Source: Balneolaceae bacterium (GTDB lineage: Bacteria; Bacteroidota; Rhodothermia; Balneolales; Balneolaceae). From it: a stretch of 32,431 nt of DNA. Numbering within the stretch: position 1 is the first letter of the stretch; every line of letters begins with the position of its first letter. Shown here piece after piece: positions 16,727 to 24,315 of this stretch. Made by a program: the position numbers and the translations under genes. Where the stretch lies: contig PWWL01000234.1 in assembly GCA_003561515.1 (NCBI GenBank), forward strand, positions 1 to 32,431, read 5' to 3'. The notes beneath the pieces were generated by a model, which was not told the DNA's origin, searched no databases, and saw only the letters and a list, made by a program, of their open reading frames with translations.

Positions 16727-18706
16727 ATGACTAAACAAAAATCAAAAAAACTGCGCGGACTTCTGCTGGGTGCAGGATTTGTGGCTGTAGCCGCATTTGT
16801 CTTTACGGGATGCCCGTCACAGCAGAGCATGCTTGACAGGGGAAGCGCAGCAGAAAAGGTTTATGTGGCACCGGGAGAACATGATGAATATTATGGATTC
16901 TTTTCGGGTGGATACAGCGGTCAGCTAAGCGTATGGGGTTTGCCCTCAGCACGATTCCTGAAAGTAATTCCGGTATTCTCGCAGGATCCGGAAACCGGTT
17001 ACGGTTACTCTGAAGAGACCAAGCCGCTGTTCAATACAAGTTACGGGTTTATACCCTGGGATGATTCCCACCATCCGCACATCTCTCAGACCAATGGAGA
17101 TGCTGACGGACGATGGATTTTCATCAATGCGAACAATACACCGCGAATTGCGAGAATTGACCTGAAAACATTCGAAACCAAAGAGATCCTGGAGCTGCCT
17201 AACACCGGCGGTAACCATGCTTCTTCGTTTGTTACTTCAAACACCGAATATGTAATCGGCGGAACCCGGTTCAGCATTCCTTACGAGCAGGATCTTGATG
17301 TGCCTATCGACAGTTACAGCGACAGTTTCCGTGGTGCGCTATCGTTCATCAAGGTAGATCAGAATAGTGGTATGATGGACCTGGATTTCCAGATCGTTGT
17401 GCCTCCGTATAACTATGACCTTGGTCGTGCAGGCAAGGGCCCGTCGGCCGACTGGGTATTCTTTACCACCTACAACACCGAAGAAGCGCACACCATGCTT
17501 GAAGTGAATGCTTCCAGAAACGACAAGGATTTTATCGCCGCCGTTAACTGGAGAAAAGCAGCCGAGCTGGTAGCCAACGGACATGGCAGAACCGTGCCTG
17601 GCGAATACTATCACAACTATTATGAAGGAAACCAGGGCTATGCTGTGTCTGAAAGGAAAAATGGTGTAACCATCCTGGATACGCGTGAAATTGATGAAGA
17701 CTTCATCTACTACCTGCCAACTCCGAAATCTCCGCACGGTGTGGATGTTGACCCGACCGGTGAATTCATCGTAGGCGGCGGCAAGCTTGCCACAATCATT
17801 CCGGTTCATTCGTTTTCAAGAATGCTTGAGGCTATTGATGCAGGCGCTGTTGTTGAAAGAATTGACGGAATTCCCGTACTGGATTACGATGCAACCATTA
17901 TCGGTGAAGTAGAGAATCCCGGCCTCGGCCCGCTTCACACAGAGTTTGACGGCCGCGGATATGCCTACACCTCGGTGTACATCTCTTCCGAGATTGTTAA
18001 GTGGTCGCTAGAAACTTTTGAGGTAGTTGACAGAATCGATGCTTATTACTCTATCGGTCACCTGATGATTACCGGTGGCGACACTAAAAACCCGGATGCA
18101 CGGTATCTGGTAGGTCTTACCAAAACTGCCAAAGACAGGTATCTGCCAACAGGGCCAAAGCAGAACCACCCTGCCCAGCTGTATGATATCAGCGGAGACA
18201 GAATGGAGCTTCTGCTCGACTTCCCGACCATTGGCGAGCCTCACTACGCGCAGGAGATCCGTGCCGACAAGATCAAGGACAATGTAGCCCAGATCTATGA
18301 AATGGAAGACAACGACCATCCGCATGCACTCAGAAGAATTGCCGACAACCGCATCGAAAGAGAAGGTAATGTGGTAAGAGTATTTATGGGAGCAACAAGA
18401 AGCCATTTCCGTCCGGATAACATTGAAGGAATACGGGTAGGCGATACGGTTTACTTCCACCTCACTAACCTCGAGCAGGAGTGGGATGTGGTACACGGTA
18501 TTGCAATCAAGGGCGCCCAAAACTCTGAGATCCTGGTAGCACCGGGTCAGACCAAGACCATGAAGTGGACCCCGACCAGAACCGGAATCTATCCGTTCTA
18601 TTGCACCGCATTCTGTTCAGCACTCCACCAGGAGATGCAGGGATATGTGCGGGTATCTGCAGCCGATTCGGATGTAGAACTGACCTGGAGAACAGGAACC
18701 AATTAA
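16727..18706 (+). CDS. nosZ: Nitrous oxide reductase, clade II (Sec-type)
   Basis: A 659-residue copper enzyme reducing N2O to N2 in the periplasm. The N-terminal part is the seven-bladed propeller holding the CuZ cluster: WDDSHHPHISQTNGDADGRW supplies His115, His116 and His118 with the conserved 'DGR', and GNHASSF, SPHGVDVDPTGEF and LGPLHTEFDGRG carry further ligands. The C-terminal cupredoxin domain carries CuA: FYCTAFCSALHQEMQGY gives Cys626, Cys630, His634 and Met637. The signal peptide has no twin arginine (a Tat RR motif marks clade I); it ends in FTGC, so export is by Sec and the protein may be a lipoprotein. No nosR is nearby, as expected for clade II. The gene is followed by strong stem-loops. 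Confidence 0.97.
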   Translation: MTKQKSKKLRGLLLGAGFVAVAAFVFTGCPSQQSMLDRGSAAEKVYVAPGEHDEYYGFFSGGYSGQLSVWGLPSARFLKVIPVFSQDPETGYGYSEETKPLFNTSYGFIPWDDSHHPHISQTNGDADGRWIFINANNTPRIARIDLKTFETKEILELPNTGGNHASSFVTSNTEYVIGGTRFSIPYEQDLDVPIDSYSDSFRGALSFIKVDQNSGMMDLDFQIVVPPYNYDLGRAGKGPSADWVFFTTYNTEEAHTMLEVNASRNDKDFIAAVNWRKAAELVANGHGRTVPGEYYHNYYEGNQGYAVSERKNGVTILDTREIDEDFIYYLPTPKSPHGVDVDPTGEFIVGGGKLATIIPVHSFSRMLEAIDAGAVVERIDGIPVLDYDATIIGEVENPGLGPLHTEFDGRGYAYTSVYISSEIVKWSLETFEVVDRIDAYYSIGHLMITGGDTKNPDARYLVGLTKTAKDRYLPTGPKQNHPAQLYDISGDRMELLLDFPTIGEPHYAQEIRADKIKDNVAQIYEMEDNDHPHALRRIADNRIEREGNVVRVFMGATRSHFRPDNIEGIRVGDTVYFHLTNLEQEWDVVHGIAIKGAQNSEILVAPGQTKTMKWTPTRTGIYPFYCTAFCSALHQEMQGYVRVSAADSDVELTWRTGTN

Positions 18707-18720
18707 CCTAAGAACCCCTC

Positions 18721-18748
18721 GTCCCGGTACCTGCTATGGGGCCGGGAC
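18721..18748 (+). terminator. Stem-loop downstream of nosZ (1)
   Basis: The arms GTCCCGG and CCGGGAC pair over seven bases around a 14-base loop, starting 14 bases after the nosZ stop. No T-tract follows, so it may stabilise the nosC-nosZ transcript end or attenuate transcription instead of stopping it. Confidence 0.5.
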
Positions 18749-18759
18749 ATATGATCCAA

Positions 18760-18787
18760 CCCGGGTCCGGCCGACGCCGGATCCGGG
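18760..18787 (+). terminator. Strong stem-loop downstream of nosZ (2)
   Basis: A 12-base-pair stem, all pairs filled with one G-U wobble, with the tetraloop CGAC: 5' arm CCCGGGTCCGGC, 3' arm GCCGGATCCGGG. It is followed by ATATTTATACCTTTTG, a weak T-rich tail. This is the best terminator or mRNA-protecting structure in the nos cluster and would separate cytochrome/nosZ expression from the maturation genes. Confidence 0.6.
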
Positions 18788-18859
18788 ATATTTATACCTT
18801 TTGTTCTTTGATTTGATGATGGTGGTGAAACCCTGAGCGGGAGAGTGGGTGAAGAACAT

Positions 18860-19070
18860 CCCCTCTCGAGAGGGGAAAGAATCAAAGAAGAATGCGTAGC
18901 ACTGCTTCTGAGATTCAGGGGTGTGTTCTCAGTTATGGCAGGATCTCTATCGATTGGAGACTCCCTGCCCGCGCAACACACCCCTGGGCTTCCCAAGCAA
19001 CACTTCGTGTTCTTGTTCTGCCCGTCCCCTCTCCCCGATGGGTCGGGACGCAAACGCAAGAGGGGATTTC
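18860..19070. repeat. Foldback repeat, copy A
   Basis: A repeat of about 210 bases shared with 24027-24272. It starts with the palindrome CCCCTCTCGAGAGGGG, continues with a long imperfect inverted repeat (GCTTCTGAGATTCAGGGGTG and TGTT opposite AACACACCCC and TGGGCTTCCCAAGC), a small hairpin ACACTTCGTGT, and ends CAAGAGGGGATTTC, which is complementary to its start. Open frames across it on either strand are products of the repeat. The form suggests a small foldback or MITE-like element with no coding capacity. It fills the nosZ to membrane-protein gap. Confidence 0.7.
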
Positions 19071-19148
19071 CTACCCCCACTCCCCCTATCCCCCCACTCA
19101 ACACACCACCCCCATCATCAAACCAAACAACATTTTAAATGAAATTCA

Positions 19149-19727
19149 ATGAACTGGAAATCGAGAATATTAATGGCGGTGGGTGCCCTGATGCTGATCG
19201 GGTTGTATTACCAGCCGTTCTGGACCATCAATATGTCGGCACCGCAGTACCCGGAGGGTATTGGTATGTACATCCATATTGATGATGTAACCGGCCATAA
19301 GCGGCACGACCTGCAAAGCATCAACACGCTGAACCACTATATCGGAATGGCAGAAATTCATAAAGAGGATTTTTGGGAGTTTGAAATCATGCCGTGGATT
19401 ATCGGTTTTATGATTGTTTTCGGTGTGCTGGCAGCGGTAAAGGGAAGTGTTAAACTGGTGATTACCTGGCTTGTGCTGATGGTACTGCTTGGTATTGCCG
19501 GCCTGGTAGATTTCTACCTATGGGGCCATGAGTATGGAAATAACCTGAGCCCGGATGCACCCATCAAGGTGCCGGGAATGAGCTATCAGCCGCCGCTGAT
19601 TGGCTGCAAGCAGCTGCTAAACATCAACGCGTGTTCGTGGCCGTATATCGGATCCATCTATATCGGCTTGTCGATGGTGTTTGCCGCCGGGGCCGTGTTG
19701 ATTGGAAAGAAGGATAATCTGAAATGA
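19149..19727 (+). CDS. Four-helix membrane protein of the nos cluster (unknown function)
   Basis: A 192-residue protein with about four membrane segments (residues 8-24, 83-102, 106-128 and 166-187) and two extracytoplasmic loops. The first loop contains GMYIHIDDVTGHKRHDLQSI with several histidines; the second holds two cysteines in LIGCKQLLNINACSW. It lies between nosZ and nosL, the position in which many clade II clusters encode a small polytopic protein; Wolinella NosB is one example, but I cannot show homology to it. The histidines and cysteines would suit a copper- or haem-related role. The start follows a stretch without a clear SD site. Confidence 0.6.
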   Translation: MNWKSRILMAVGALMLIGLYYQPFWTINMSAPQYPEGIGMYIHIDDVTGHKRHDLQSINTLNHYIGMAEIHKEDFWEFEIMPWIIGFMIVFGVLAAVKGSVKLVITWLVLMVLLGIAGLVDFYLWGHEYGNNLSPDAPIKVPGMSYQPPLIGCKQLLNINACSWPYIGSIYIGLSMVFAAGAVLIGKKDNLK

Positions 19728-19763
19728 GACTAATGAATAGACAATTGAATAGACAATGAATCT

Positions 19764-19884
19764 CCCCTCCTTTTTAAGGAGGGGCCGGGGGTGGTTGACC
19801 GGACTTGTTCAGGTAAGAGTTTACAGAATCAAATTAACAGTCCTTTTTGAACCAACCCTTAATCCCCTCCTTAGGAAGGAGGGG
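19764..19884. repeat. BIME-like composite palindromic element (between membrane protein and nosL1)
   Basis: Two palindromes face each other. The left is CCCCTCC-tttttaa-GGAGGGG followed by GGGGGTGGTTG; after about 55 bases comes AACCAACCC and a second palindrome CCCCTCCTTAGGAAGGAGGGG. The inner GGGTGGTT and AACCAACC blocks are inverted relative to each other, so the whole 121-base element can fold into a branched structure. The same plan is found at 23065-23179. The layout resembles bacterial interspersed mosaic elements built from paired REP units. Confidence 0.7.
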
Positions 19885-19942
19885 AGACATTGTTAACCAG
19901 AAATTTGAATCGATACATAAACACAAAAACAATAAACGAATC

Positions 19943-20494
19943 ATGGGGAAAAGGATCATAACAATAACAACAGCTGTCATTTTTATGACAGCACTATTTG
20001 CAACAGGCTGCAGCGAAACCCGCGTGGAGGAGAATTCGGTATTTCTCTACAAAAATTCTGTTGATATCAGCTATGGAAGCGATGTCTGCAGTTTTACCGG
20101 GAAGACCATCGAAACGGTGCGTTACGGCGGAAAAATTACCATGAACGACGGCACCGAACACATGTTCATGTCGGTGGAATGCATGGCCGGGTTTTACCTT
20201 GGGCTTGCAGAAAAGAACAAGGTAACCGAAATGGTAACGGTTGATTTTGCTCACGGACAGCAGTTCGTACCTGTGGACAAAGCTGTATATCTGAGAAGCC
20301 ACTTGCGGCCCAGCCCTAACGGCATGAACCTGACGGCAGTGGATGCATCAAACGAAAAGATGAAGACCTACATCTACGACGCCTATCCGGGTGAATACCT
20401 GTCATGGAACGAGGTTCTCGATCTGGTGAAAGACGAATGGAACCTGTTATTGAGCGAAATTACAGAAGAACAAAGAACTCTCCCTTCCTTATGA
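19943..20494 (+). CDS. nosL: NosL-family lipoprotein with altered copper motif
   Basis: 183 residues from the ATG at 19943. A longer in-frame start at 19847 lies inside the palindromic repeat, and the 19943 start gives a proper lipoprotein signal, FMTALFATGC (Cys23). NosL is a copper chaperone for NosZ maturation. The family body is recognisable: a Cys near the N-terminus (DVCSFTGKTI), HMFMSVECMAGFYLG, and FVPVDKAVYL followed by SPNGMNLTA. However, the CxxC-x-M copper site of typical NosL is reduced to a single Cys49 in DVCSFTG, while the next gene keeps it intact. Its last codons and the TGA stop lie in a palindromic repeat. It may bind copper differently or be a specialised partner of the second NosL. 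Confidence 0.8.
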   Translation: MGKRIITITTAVIFMTALFATGCSETRVEENSVFLYKNSVDISYGSDVCSFTGKTIETVRYGGKITMNDGTEHMFMSVECMAGFYLGLAEKNKVTEMVTVDFAHGQQFVPVDKAVYLRSHLRPSPNGMNLTAVDASNEKMKTYIYDAYPGEYLSWNEVLDLVKDEWNLLLSEITEEQRTLPSL

Positions 20495-20504
20495 AGGAGG
20501 GGAC
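20480..20504. repeat. Palindromic repeat overlapping the nosL1 stop codon
   Basis: A palindrome of the CCCCTCC/GGAGGGG family (CTCCCTTCCTTA-TGAAGGAGGGG). It supplies the last three codons and the TGA stop (20492-20494) of the first nosL gene. The repeat has therefore either inserted at the gene end, or the stem is used as a terminator within the coding end. Confidence 0.6.
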
Positions 20505-20555
20505 TTTAATTGTAGCAAAAAAGTTTTGAAAATTTCAAAAGTAAATAAATAGGTG

Positions 20556-21041
20556 ATGACCATGAGGGGTGGATCAATCCTGAAAATATTCATTGTTACG
20601 GCAGTTCTGATAACGGGCTGTGAACCAACTCCGCAGCCAATAGAACTGGGAAGCGACCAGTGTGCCTACTGCAGGATGATGATCACCGAGCAGGAGTTCG
20701 GATCACAGGTTCTCAATAAACAGGGACGATCATTCAAATTCGATTCCGTAGAGTGCATGGCCGCCTTCGACCTGACTGATGAGCAGGTGGAAGTCCACTC
20801 AAAATGGGTGCCCGATTTCCTGAACAGGGATACCTGGCTTCTGGCCGAAGAAGCCCGCTACCTGCACAGCGAAACCCTTCGAAGCCCGATGGGGATGTAC
20901 CTTTCTGCCTATGGCTCAAGAGAGGACGCTGAGCGGATGAAAGAAGAATACGGCGGCAGCATCCTCAGCTATGAGGAAGTGCGAAGCCTGGTAAGAGAGG
21001 AGTGGCTCTCGGGCAACAGAAACAATCACATGCACCATTGA
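20556..21041 (+). CDS. nosL: NosL-family lipoprotein (canonical copper motif)
   Basis: About 161 residues. The start is one of GTG 20553, ATG 20556 or ATG 20562; 20556 is chosen. A lipoprotein signal ends VLITGC (Cys22). The canonical NosL copper site is present: DQCAYCRMMI (Cys36, Cys39, Met41, Met42), followed by FKFDSVECMAAFDLT and the family's LRSPMGMYLSAYGSREDAER. NosL delivers Cu(I) to apo-NosZ in the periplasm. It is 11 bases upstream of nosD and likely co-transcribed with nosD-nosF. It is the second of two tandem NosL genes; the pair probably arose by duplication. Confidence 0.9.
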   Translation: MTMRGGSILKIFIVTAVLITGCEPTPQPIELGSDQCAYCRMMITEQEFGSQVLNKQGRSFKFDSVECMAAFDLTDEQVEVHSKWVPDFLNRDTWLLAEEARYLHSETLRSPMGMYLSAYGSREDAERMKEEYGGSILSYEEVRSLVREEWLSGNRNNHMHH

Positions 21042-21052
21042 GGAATCCTGGG

Positions 21053-22294
21053 ATGAAACAGACAGCATGTATATTTTTCACCGTACTGATATTTATGACA
21101 GCGGTGTCCTCAATTGAGGCGCAGATCACAGTGAGTCAAGATGGTGAACACTCATCGATCGCTGAAGCGGTCAGCATGGCTATGCCCGGCGATACCATCA
21201 CCGTTACCGAAGGCATCTACCGCGAACACGACATCCGTATCAAAAAGCCATTGACCCTGGTTGGTGAGGGACGCCCGGTGATTGACGGCGGAGACAATGG
21301 CTATATCATTCTGATCACGGCCGACAGCGTAACGGTAAGCGGTTTTGAGATCATCAACACGGGACGGAGCTATATCCGCGACTATGCGGCGATCATGATT
21401 GAAAAGGCGAGCGATTTTGTGATTGAGGATAACCGGCTCGATAACGTCTTCTTCGGCATCTACCTTGCCGAGACAAATCGCGGTGTGGTTCGCAATAATC
21501 ATGTAGAATCGTACGACAGACGCGAGGCCTCATCGGGCAACGGAATTCACCTCTGGAATGTGAAAAATCCTGTGATCGAGAATAACCGTGTTACGGGAAT
21601 GCGCGACGGTATCTATCTTGAATTTGCTGAGAATGCCCGGATTATGGGGAACATCAGCAATGACAATAACCGCTATGGCCTGCACTACATGTTCTCGAAC
21701 GGTGGCGTTTACTACGAAAACACGTTCCGCAGAAACGGGGCCGGCGTGGCCGTAATGTACTCCGAAAATGTGGATATGAAGAACAACCGGTTTGAGAACA
21801 ACTGGGGCGCAACATCGTACGGGCTGCTGCTGAAAGACATCCGCAACAGCACCATCGAAGGCAACCGTTTCTACAGGAACACCACCGCCATCTATTCGGA
21901 AAGTTCAAGCAATATTCTGATCAGGCGAAACGATGTGGAGCTGAACGGCTGGGCGGTGAACATCAAATCGAGCAGTGCGCGCAACCGGTTTGAAGAGAAC
22001 AATTTTATTGAGAACAGTTTTGATGTGCGCACTGACAGCCCGCGAAACAACAACCATTTTGAAGGGAATTACTGGAGCGCCTATGAGGGCTATGACCTGG
22101 ATCGCGACGGAATAGGAGATGTGCCCTACCGGCCGGTGAGCCTCTTTTCGATCATCATCGACCGGCAGCCCGAATCGCTGATCCTGATGAGAAGCATGTT
22201 TATTCGCCTGCTCGACACCGCCGAGCGCATTGCACCGGTGCTGACGCCCAAAACCCTTTTTGATGAAAAACCGAAAATGACGAGAATCCAATGA
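21053..22294 (+). CDS. nosD: NosD, periplasmic copper-site maturation protein
   Basis: 413 residues from the ATG at 21053, which is preceded by a good signal peptide context (MKQTACIFFTVLIFMTAVSS, cleavage near SSIEAQ). An earlier in-frame start would overlap the nosL gene. The body is a right-handed beta-helix of the CASH/periplasmic copper-binding type, visible as repeating units such as NRLDNVFFGIYLAETNRGVV, NRVTGMRDGIYLEFAENARI and NRFENNWGATSYGLLL. NosD works with NosFY in building the CuZ site of NosZ. The tail FEGNYWSAYEGYDLDRDGIG is the conserved C-terminal family segment. Its stop overlaps the nosF start in ATGA, so the two are translationally coupled. Confidence 0.93.
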   Translation: MKQTACIFFTVLIFMTAVSSIEAQITVSQDGEHSSIAEAVSMAMPGDTITVTEGIYREHDIRIKKPLTLVGEGRPVIDGGDNGYIILITADSVTVSGFEIINTGRSYIRDYAAIMIEKASDFVIEDNRLDNVFFGIYLAETNRGVVRNNHVESYDRREASSGNGIHLWNVKNPVIENNRVTGMRDGIYLEFAENARIMGNISNDNNRYGLHYMFSNGGVYYENTFRRNGAGVAVMYSENVDMKNNRFENNWGATSYGLLLKDIRNSTIEGNRFYRNTTAIYSESSSNILIRRNDVELNGWAVNIKSSSARNRFEENNFIENSFDVRTDSPRNNNHFEGNYWSAYEGYDLDRDGIGDVPYRPVSLFSIIIDRQPESLILMRSMFIRLLDTAERIAPVLTPKTLFDEKPKMTRIQ

Positions 22295-23061
22295 TTGAGA
22301 TCAGAAATTTAGAAAAATCGTTCGGCGACCTACGGGTGCTGAAGGGAATGAGCATCGAAATTCCGAAAGGCCAGGCCACGGGCATAGTGGGGCCGAACGG
22401 TACCGGAAAAACAACGCTCATAAAAACCATTCTCGGTCTTGTAAAACCGGGTTCTGGTGAGATTCATGTGAATGGCATCAAACTGAACGGAAACTTTGAG
22501 TACCGAAAAGATATCGGCTATATGCCGCAGGTGGCCCGCTACCCGGAAAACATGCGGGTAAACGAGCTGCTTGAGTTCATCAAGGGATTGCGGGACCAGG
22601 AGGCGGTGTATGAGGAGGAGCTGATTGATCAGTTCTCGCTCCGCTCCGAGCTGGAGAAGCCGCTGCGTACGCTTTCGGGAGGAAACCGCCAGAAGGTGGG
22701 TGCCACGCTGGCGATGATGTTCAATCCGGACATTCTCTTTTTTGATGAGCCCACAGCAGGGCTCGATCCGCAGTCGAGCCACAAGTTCAAGCAGCGGGTT
22801 CAGAAAGAGAAGGAGAACGGCAAAACGGTGATCATCACCTCACACATCATGAGTGAGCTGGAACAGCTCGTGGATCATGTGATCTTTATCCTTGACGGAA
22901 AGATCCGCTACTACGGCTCCATGAAGGCCCTCCTCGAAGAGAGCAGGGAGGAACGCCTGGAGGCCGCCATTGCCAGGATGATGGACACGACCGGTGAAGA
23001 ACCAGTTCAAAAAGAAGAAAATGGAAGTTTATTAATGACTAAAAAATTGGAGACTGCTTAA
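22291..23061 (+). CDS. nosF: NosF, ABC transporter ATP-binding protein for NosZ maturation
   Basis: A 256-residue ABC ATPase. Walker A is GPNGTGKTTLIKTI (residues 34-47), the Q-loop is YMPQVARYPENM, the signature is LSGGNRQKVG, Walker B is PDILFFDEPTAGLDP, and the switch His lies in IITSHIMSELEQ. This is the standard NosF arrangement. Together with NosY it forms the transporter that energises NosD-dependent assembly of the CuZ centre; the exported substrate is thought to be a sulfur species. The start codon overlaps the nosD stop. The extra C-terminal 40 residues, rich in Glu and Lys, are not part of the ABC core. Confidence 0.92.
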   Translation: MIEIRNLEKSFGDLRVLKGMSIEIPKGQATGIVGPNGTGKTTLIKTILGLVKPGSGEIHVNGIKLNGNFEYRKDIGYMPQVARYPENMRVNELLEFIKGLRDQEAVYEEELIDQFSLRSELEKPLRTLSGGNRQKVGATLAMMFNPDILFFDEPTAGLDPQSSHKFKQRVQKEKENGKTVIITSHIMSELEQLVDHVIFILDGKIRYYGSMKALLEESREERLEAAIARMMDTTGEEPVQKEENGSLLMTKKLETA

Positions 23062-23064
23062 AGT

Positions 23065-23179
23065 CCCCTCCTTTCCAAGGAGGGGATTTAGGGGTGGTTG
23101 GATCAAGGCTTACGAGTTGATATAAGCTCAAAACCAAAAAGAACCACCCTCACCTCTTCCCGAAAGCTTTCGGGAAGAG
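23065..23179. repeat. BIME-like composite palindromic element (between nosF and nosY)
   Basis: Same architecture as 19764-19884: a left palindrome CCCCTCC-tttccaa-GGAGGGG with the tail GGGGTGGTTG, a spacer of about 50 bases, then AACCACCC and a perfect 26-base palindrome at 23154-23179 with centre GAAAGCTTTC. It fills almost the entire gap between nosF and nosY. A stem-loop here could set the NosF:NosY ratio. Confidence 0.7.
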
Positions 23180-23201
23180 AAGCTATCCCGGAGGAAGCCA
23201 C

Positions 23202-23993
23202 ATGAAAAACTTAACACACATTATCAAAAACGAATGGCGCACCCTGCTGCGCGGCAAGTGGGTGGCGGGTTACGCGCTCATATTCCTGGTGCTCACCGAT
23301 TCGCTGCTGCGATTTGGGGGAGGCGGAGCCGAAACCCTGCTTAGCCTCTCAAACGTGATGCTCCTGTTTGTGCCGCTGGTGAGCATGATCTACGGTATTT
23401 TATACATCTACCAATCGCGCGAATTTGTGGAGCTGCTGCTTATACAGCCGGTGAACCGGAGCGTACTCTACTGGGGACTTTTCCTGGGTATATCCACCCC
23501 GCTGATGGCGGCCTTTATGCTTGGCGCAGCGCTGCCGCTCGGCTGGCACGGCATCCTGATGCTCGACGGAGCGTCGTCGTTCCTGGTACTGGCACTGGGT
23601 GGCGTACTGACCCTGATCTTTGCATCGCTAGGATTTGTACTCGGGCTGATGTTCTACGAAGACCGCATCAAGGGATTCGGATTTACCATTGTGATCTGGC
23701 TCTTCCTGGCTATTTTGTATGACGGCCTGGTTCTGATGCTGGTATTCGCATTTGGCCAGTATCCCCTCGAGAGGTTCGTAATCGCCGTCTCGATGCTGAA
23801 CCCGATCGACCTGGCCCGGATCCTGGTGATGCTGGAGTTCGATATCTCCGCGCTGATGGGATACACCGGCGCCGTGTTCAGTCGCTTCTTCGGCAGTGCC
23901 ACAGGCAGCCTCACCGCCGCCGGCATGCTCGGTATCTGGCTCGCCGTACCGATGTGGTGGGGCCTGAGGGTGTTTAAGCGGAAGGATTTTTAA
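23202..23993 (+). CDS. nosY: NosY, ABC transporter permease for NosZ maturation
   Basis: A 263-residue integral membrane protein with about six hydrophobic segments; the first follows NEWRTLLRGKWVAGYALIFL. The pattern (R)-E-F-V-E-LLL-x-QPVNR-x-x-(L/Y)-W-(G)-x-F-(L/G) in EFVELLLIQPVNRSVLYWG is the standard ABC-2 type permease/NosY motif, and FYEDRIKGFGFTIVIWLFLA resembles the family's second cytoplasmic loop. It partners with NosF as the transporter required for CuZ assembly in NosZ. It stands 140 bases after nosF, behind a palindromic element, and is followed by the second foldback repeat. Confidence 0.9.
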   Translation: MKNLTHIIKNEWRTLLRGKWVAGYALIFLVLTDSLLRFGGGGAETLLSLSNVMLLFVPLVSMIYGILYIYQSREFVELLLIQPVNRSVLYWGLFLGISTPLMAAFMLGAALPLGWHGILMLDGASSFLVLALGGVLTLIFASLGFVLGLMFYEDRIKGFGFTIVIWLFLAILYDGLVLMLVFAFGQYPLERFVIAVSMLNPIDLARILVMLEFDISALMGYTGAVFSRFFGSATGSLTAAGMLGIWLAVPMWWGLRVFKRKDF

Positions 23994-24315
23994 ACAGTCC
24001 CACTTTGAAGGGGGGATTTACAAGCTCCCCTCTTGAGAGGGGAAAGAATCAATGAAGAGTGCGCAGCACTGCTTCTGAGATTCAGGGGTGTGTTCCGGGT
24101 TATGGCTGGATTTCTATTGATTGGAGGTTCCCCGCCCGTACCCAACACACCCCTGAGCTTCTCAAGCAACGCTTTGCGTTCTTGTTCTGCCCGGTCCCCT
24201 CTTCCCGAAGCGCTCGGGATTTCACTACGTGGATAAAAAGAGGAGCGCTGCGCTCAACAAGAGGGGATTTCTTTTTTAAATTCCACCAACAAAACAACTA
24301 ACCATTCATCAAAAC
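23994..24315. other. Intergenic stretch after nosY, mostly repeat
   Basis: The gap between nosY and the CtaA-like gene is filled by a short REP-like remnant (CCCACTTTGAAGGGGGGATT, 24000-24018) and foldback repeat copy B. Open frames of 65-80 codons here lie inside the repeat and mirror those in copy A. No independent gene is present. Downstream genes may depend on read-through or on a promoter in the last 40 bases. Confidence 0.55.
24027..24272. repeat. Foldback repeat, copy B
   Basis: Second copy of the repeat at 18860-19070, in the same orientation. It shares the start palindrome (CCCCTCTTGAGAGGGG), the block GCACTGCTTCTGAGATTCAG plus GGGTGTGTT, and the opposing arm AACACACCCCTGAGCTTCTC. 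It carries about 35 additional bases near its right end, TTCACTACGTGGATAAAAAG onwards, and a hairpin TCCCGAAGCGCTCGGGA. Copies A and B agree at roughly four of five positions by eye in the first 180 bases. Confidence 0.7.

Noticed and set aside
18845-19152. Open frames of 73-133 codons on both strands after nosZ
   Set aside because: They lie inside foldback repeat A; matching frames occur in copy B, so they reflect the repeat and not a gene. They are proline-rich and lack start-site support.
24033-24301. Open frames of 65-80 codons after nosY
   Set aside because: Same repeat family (copy B); no RBS and no protein-like composition.
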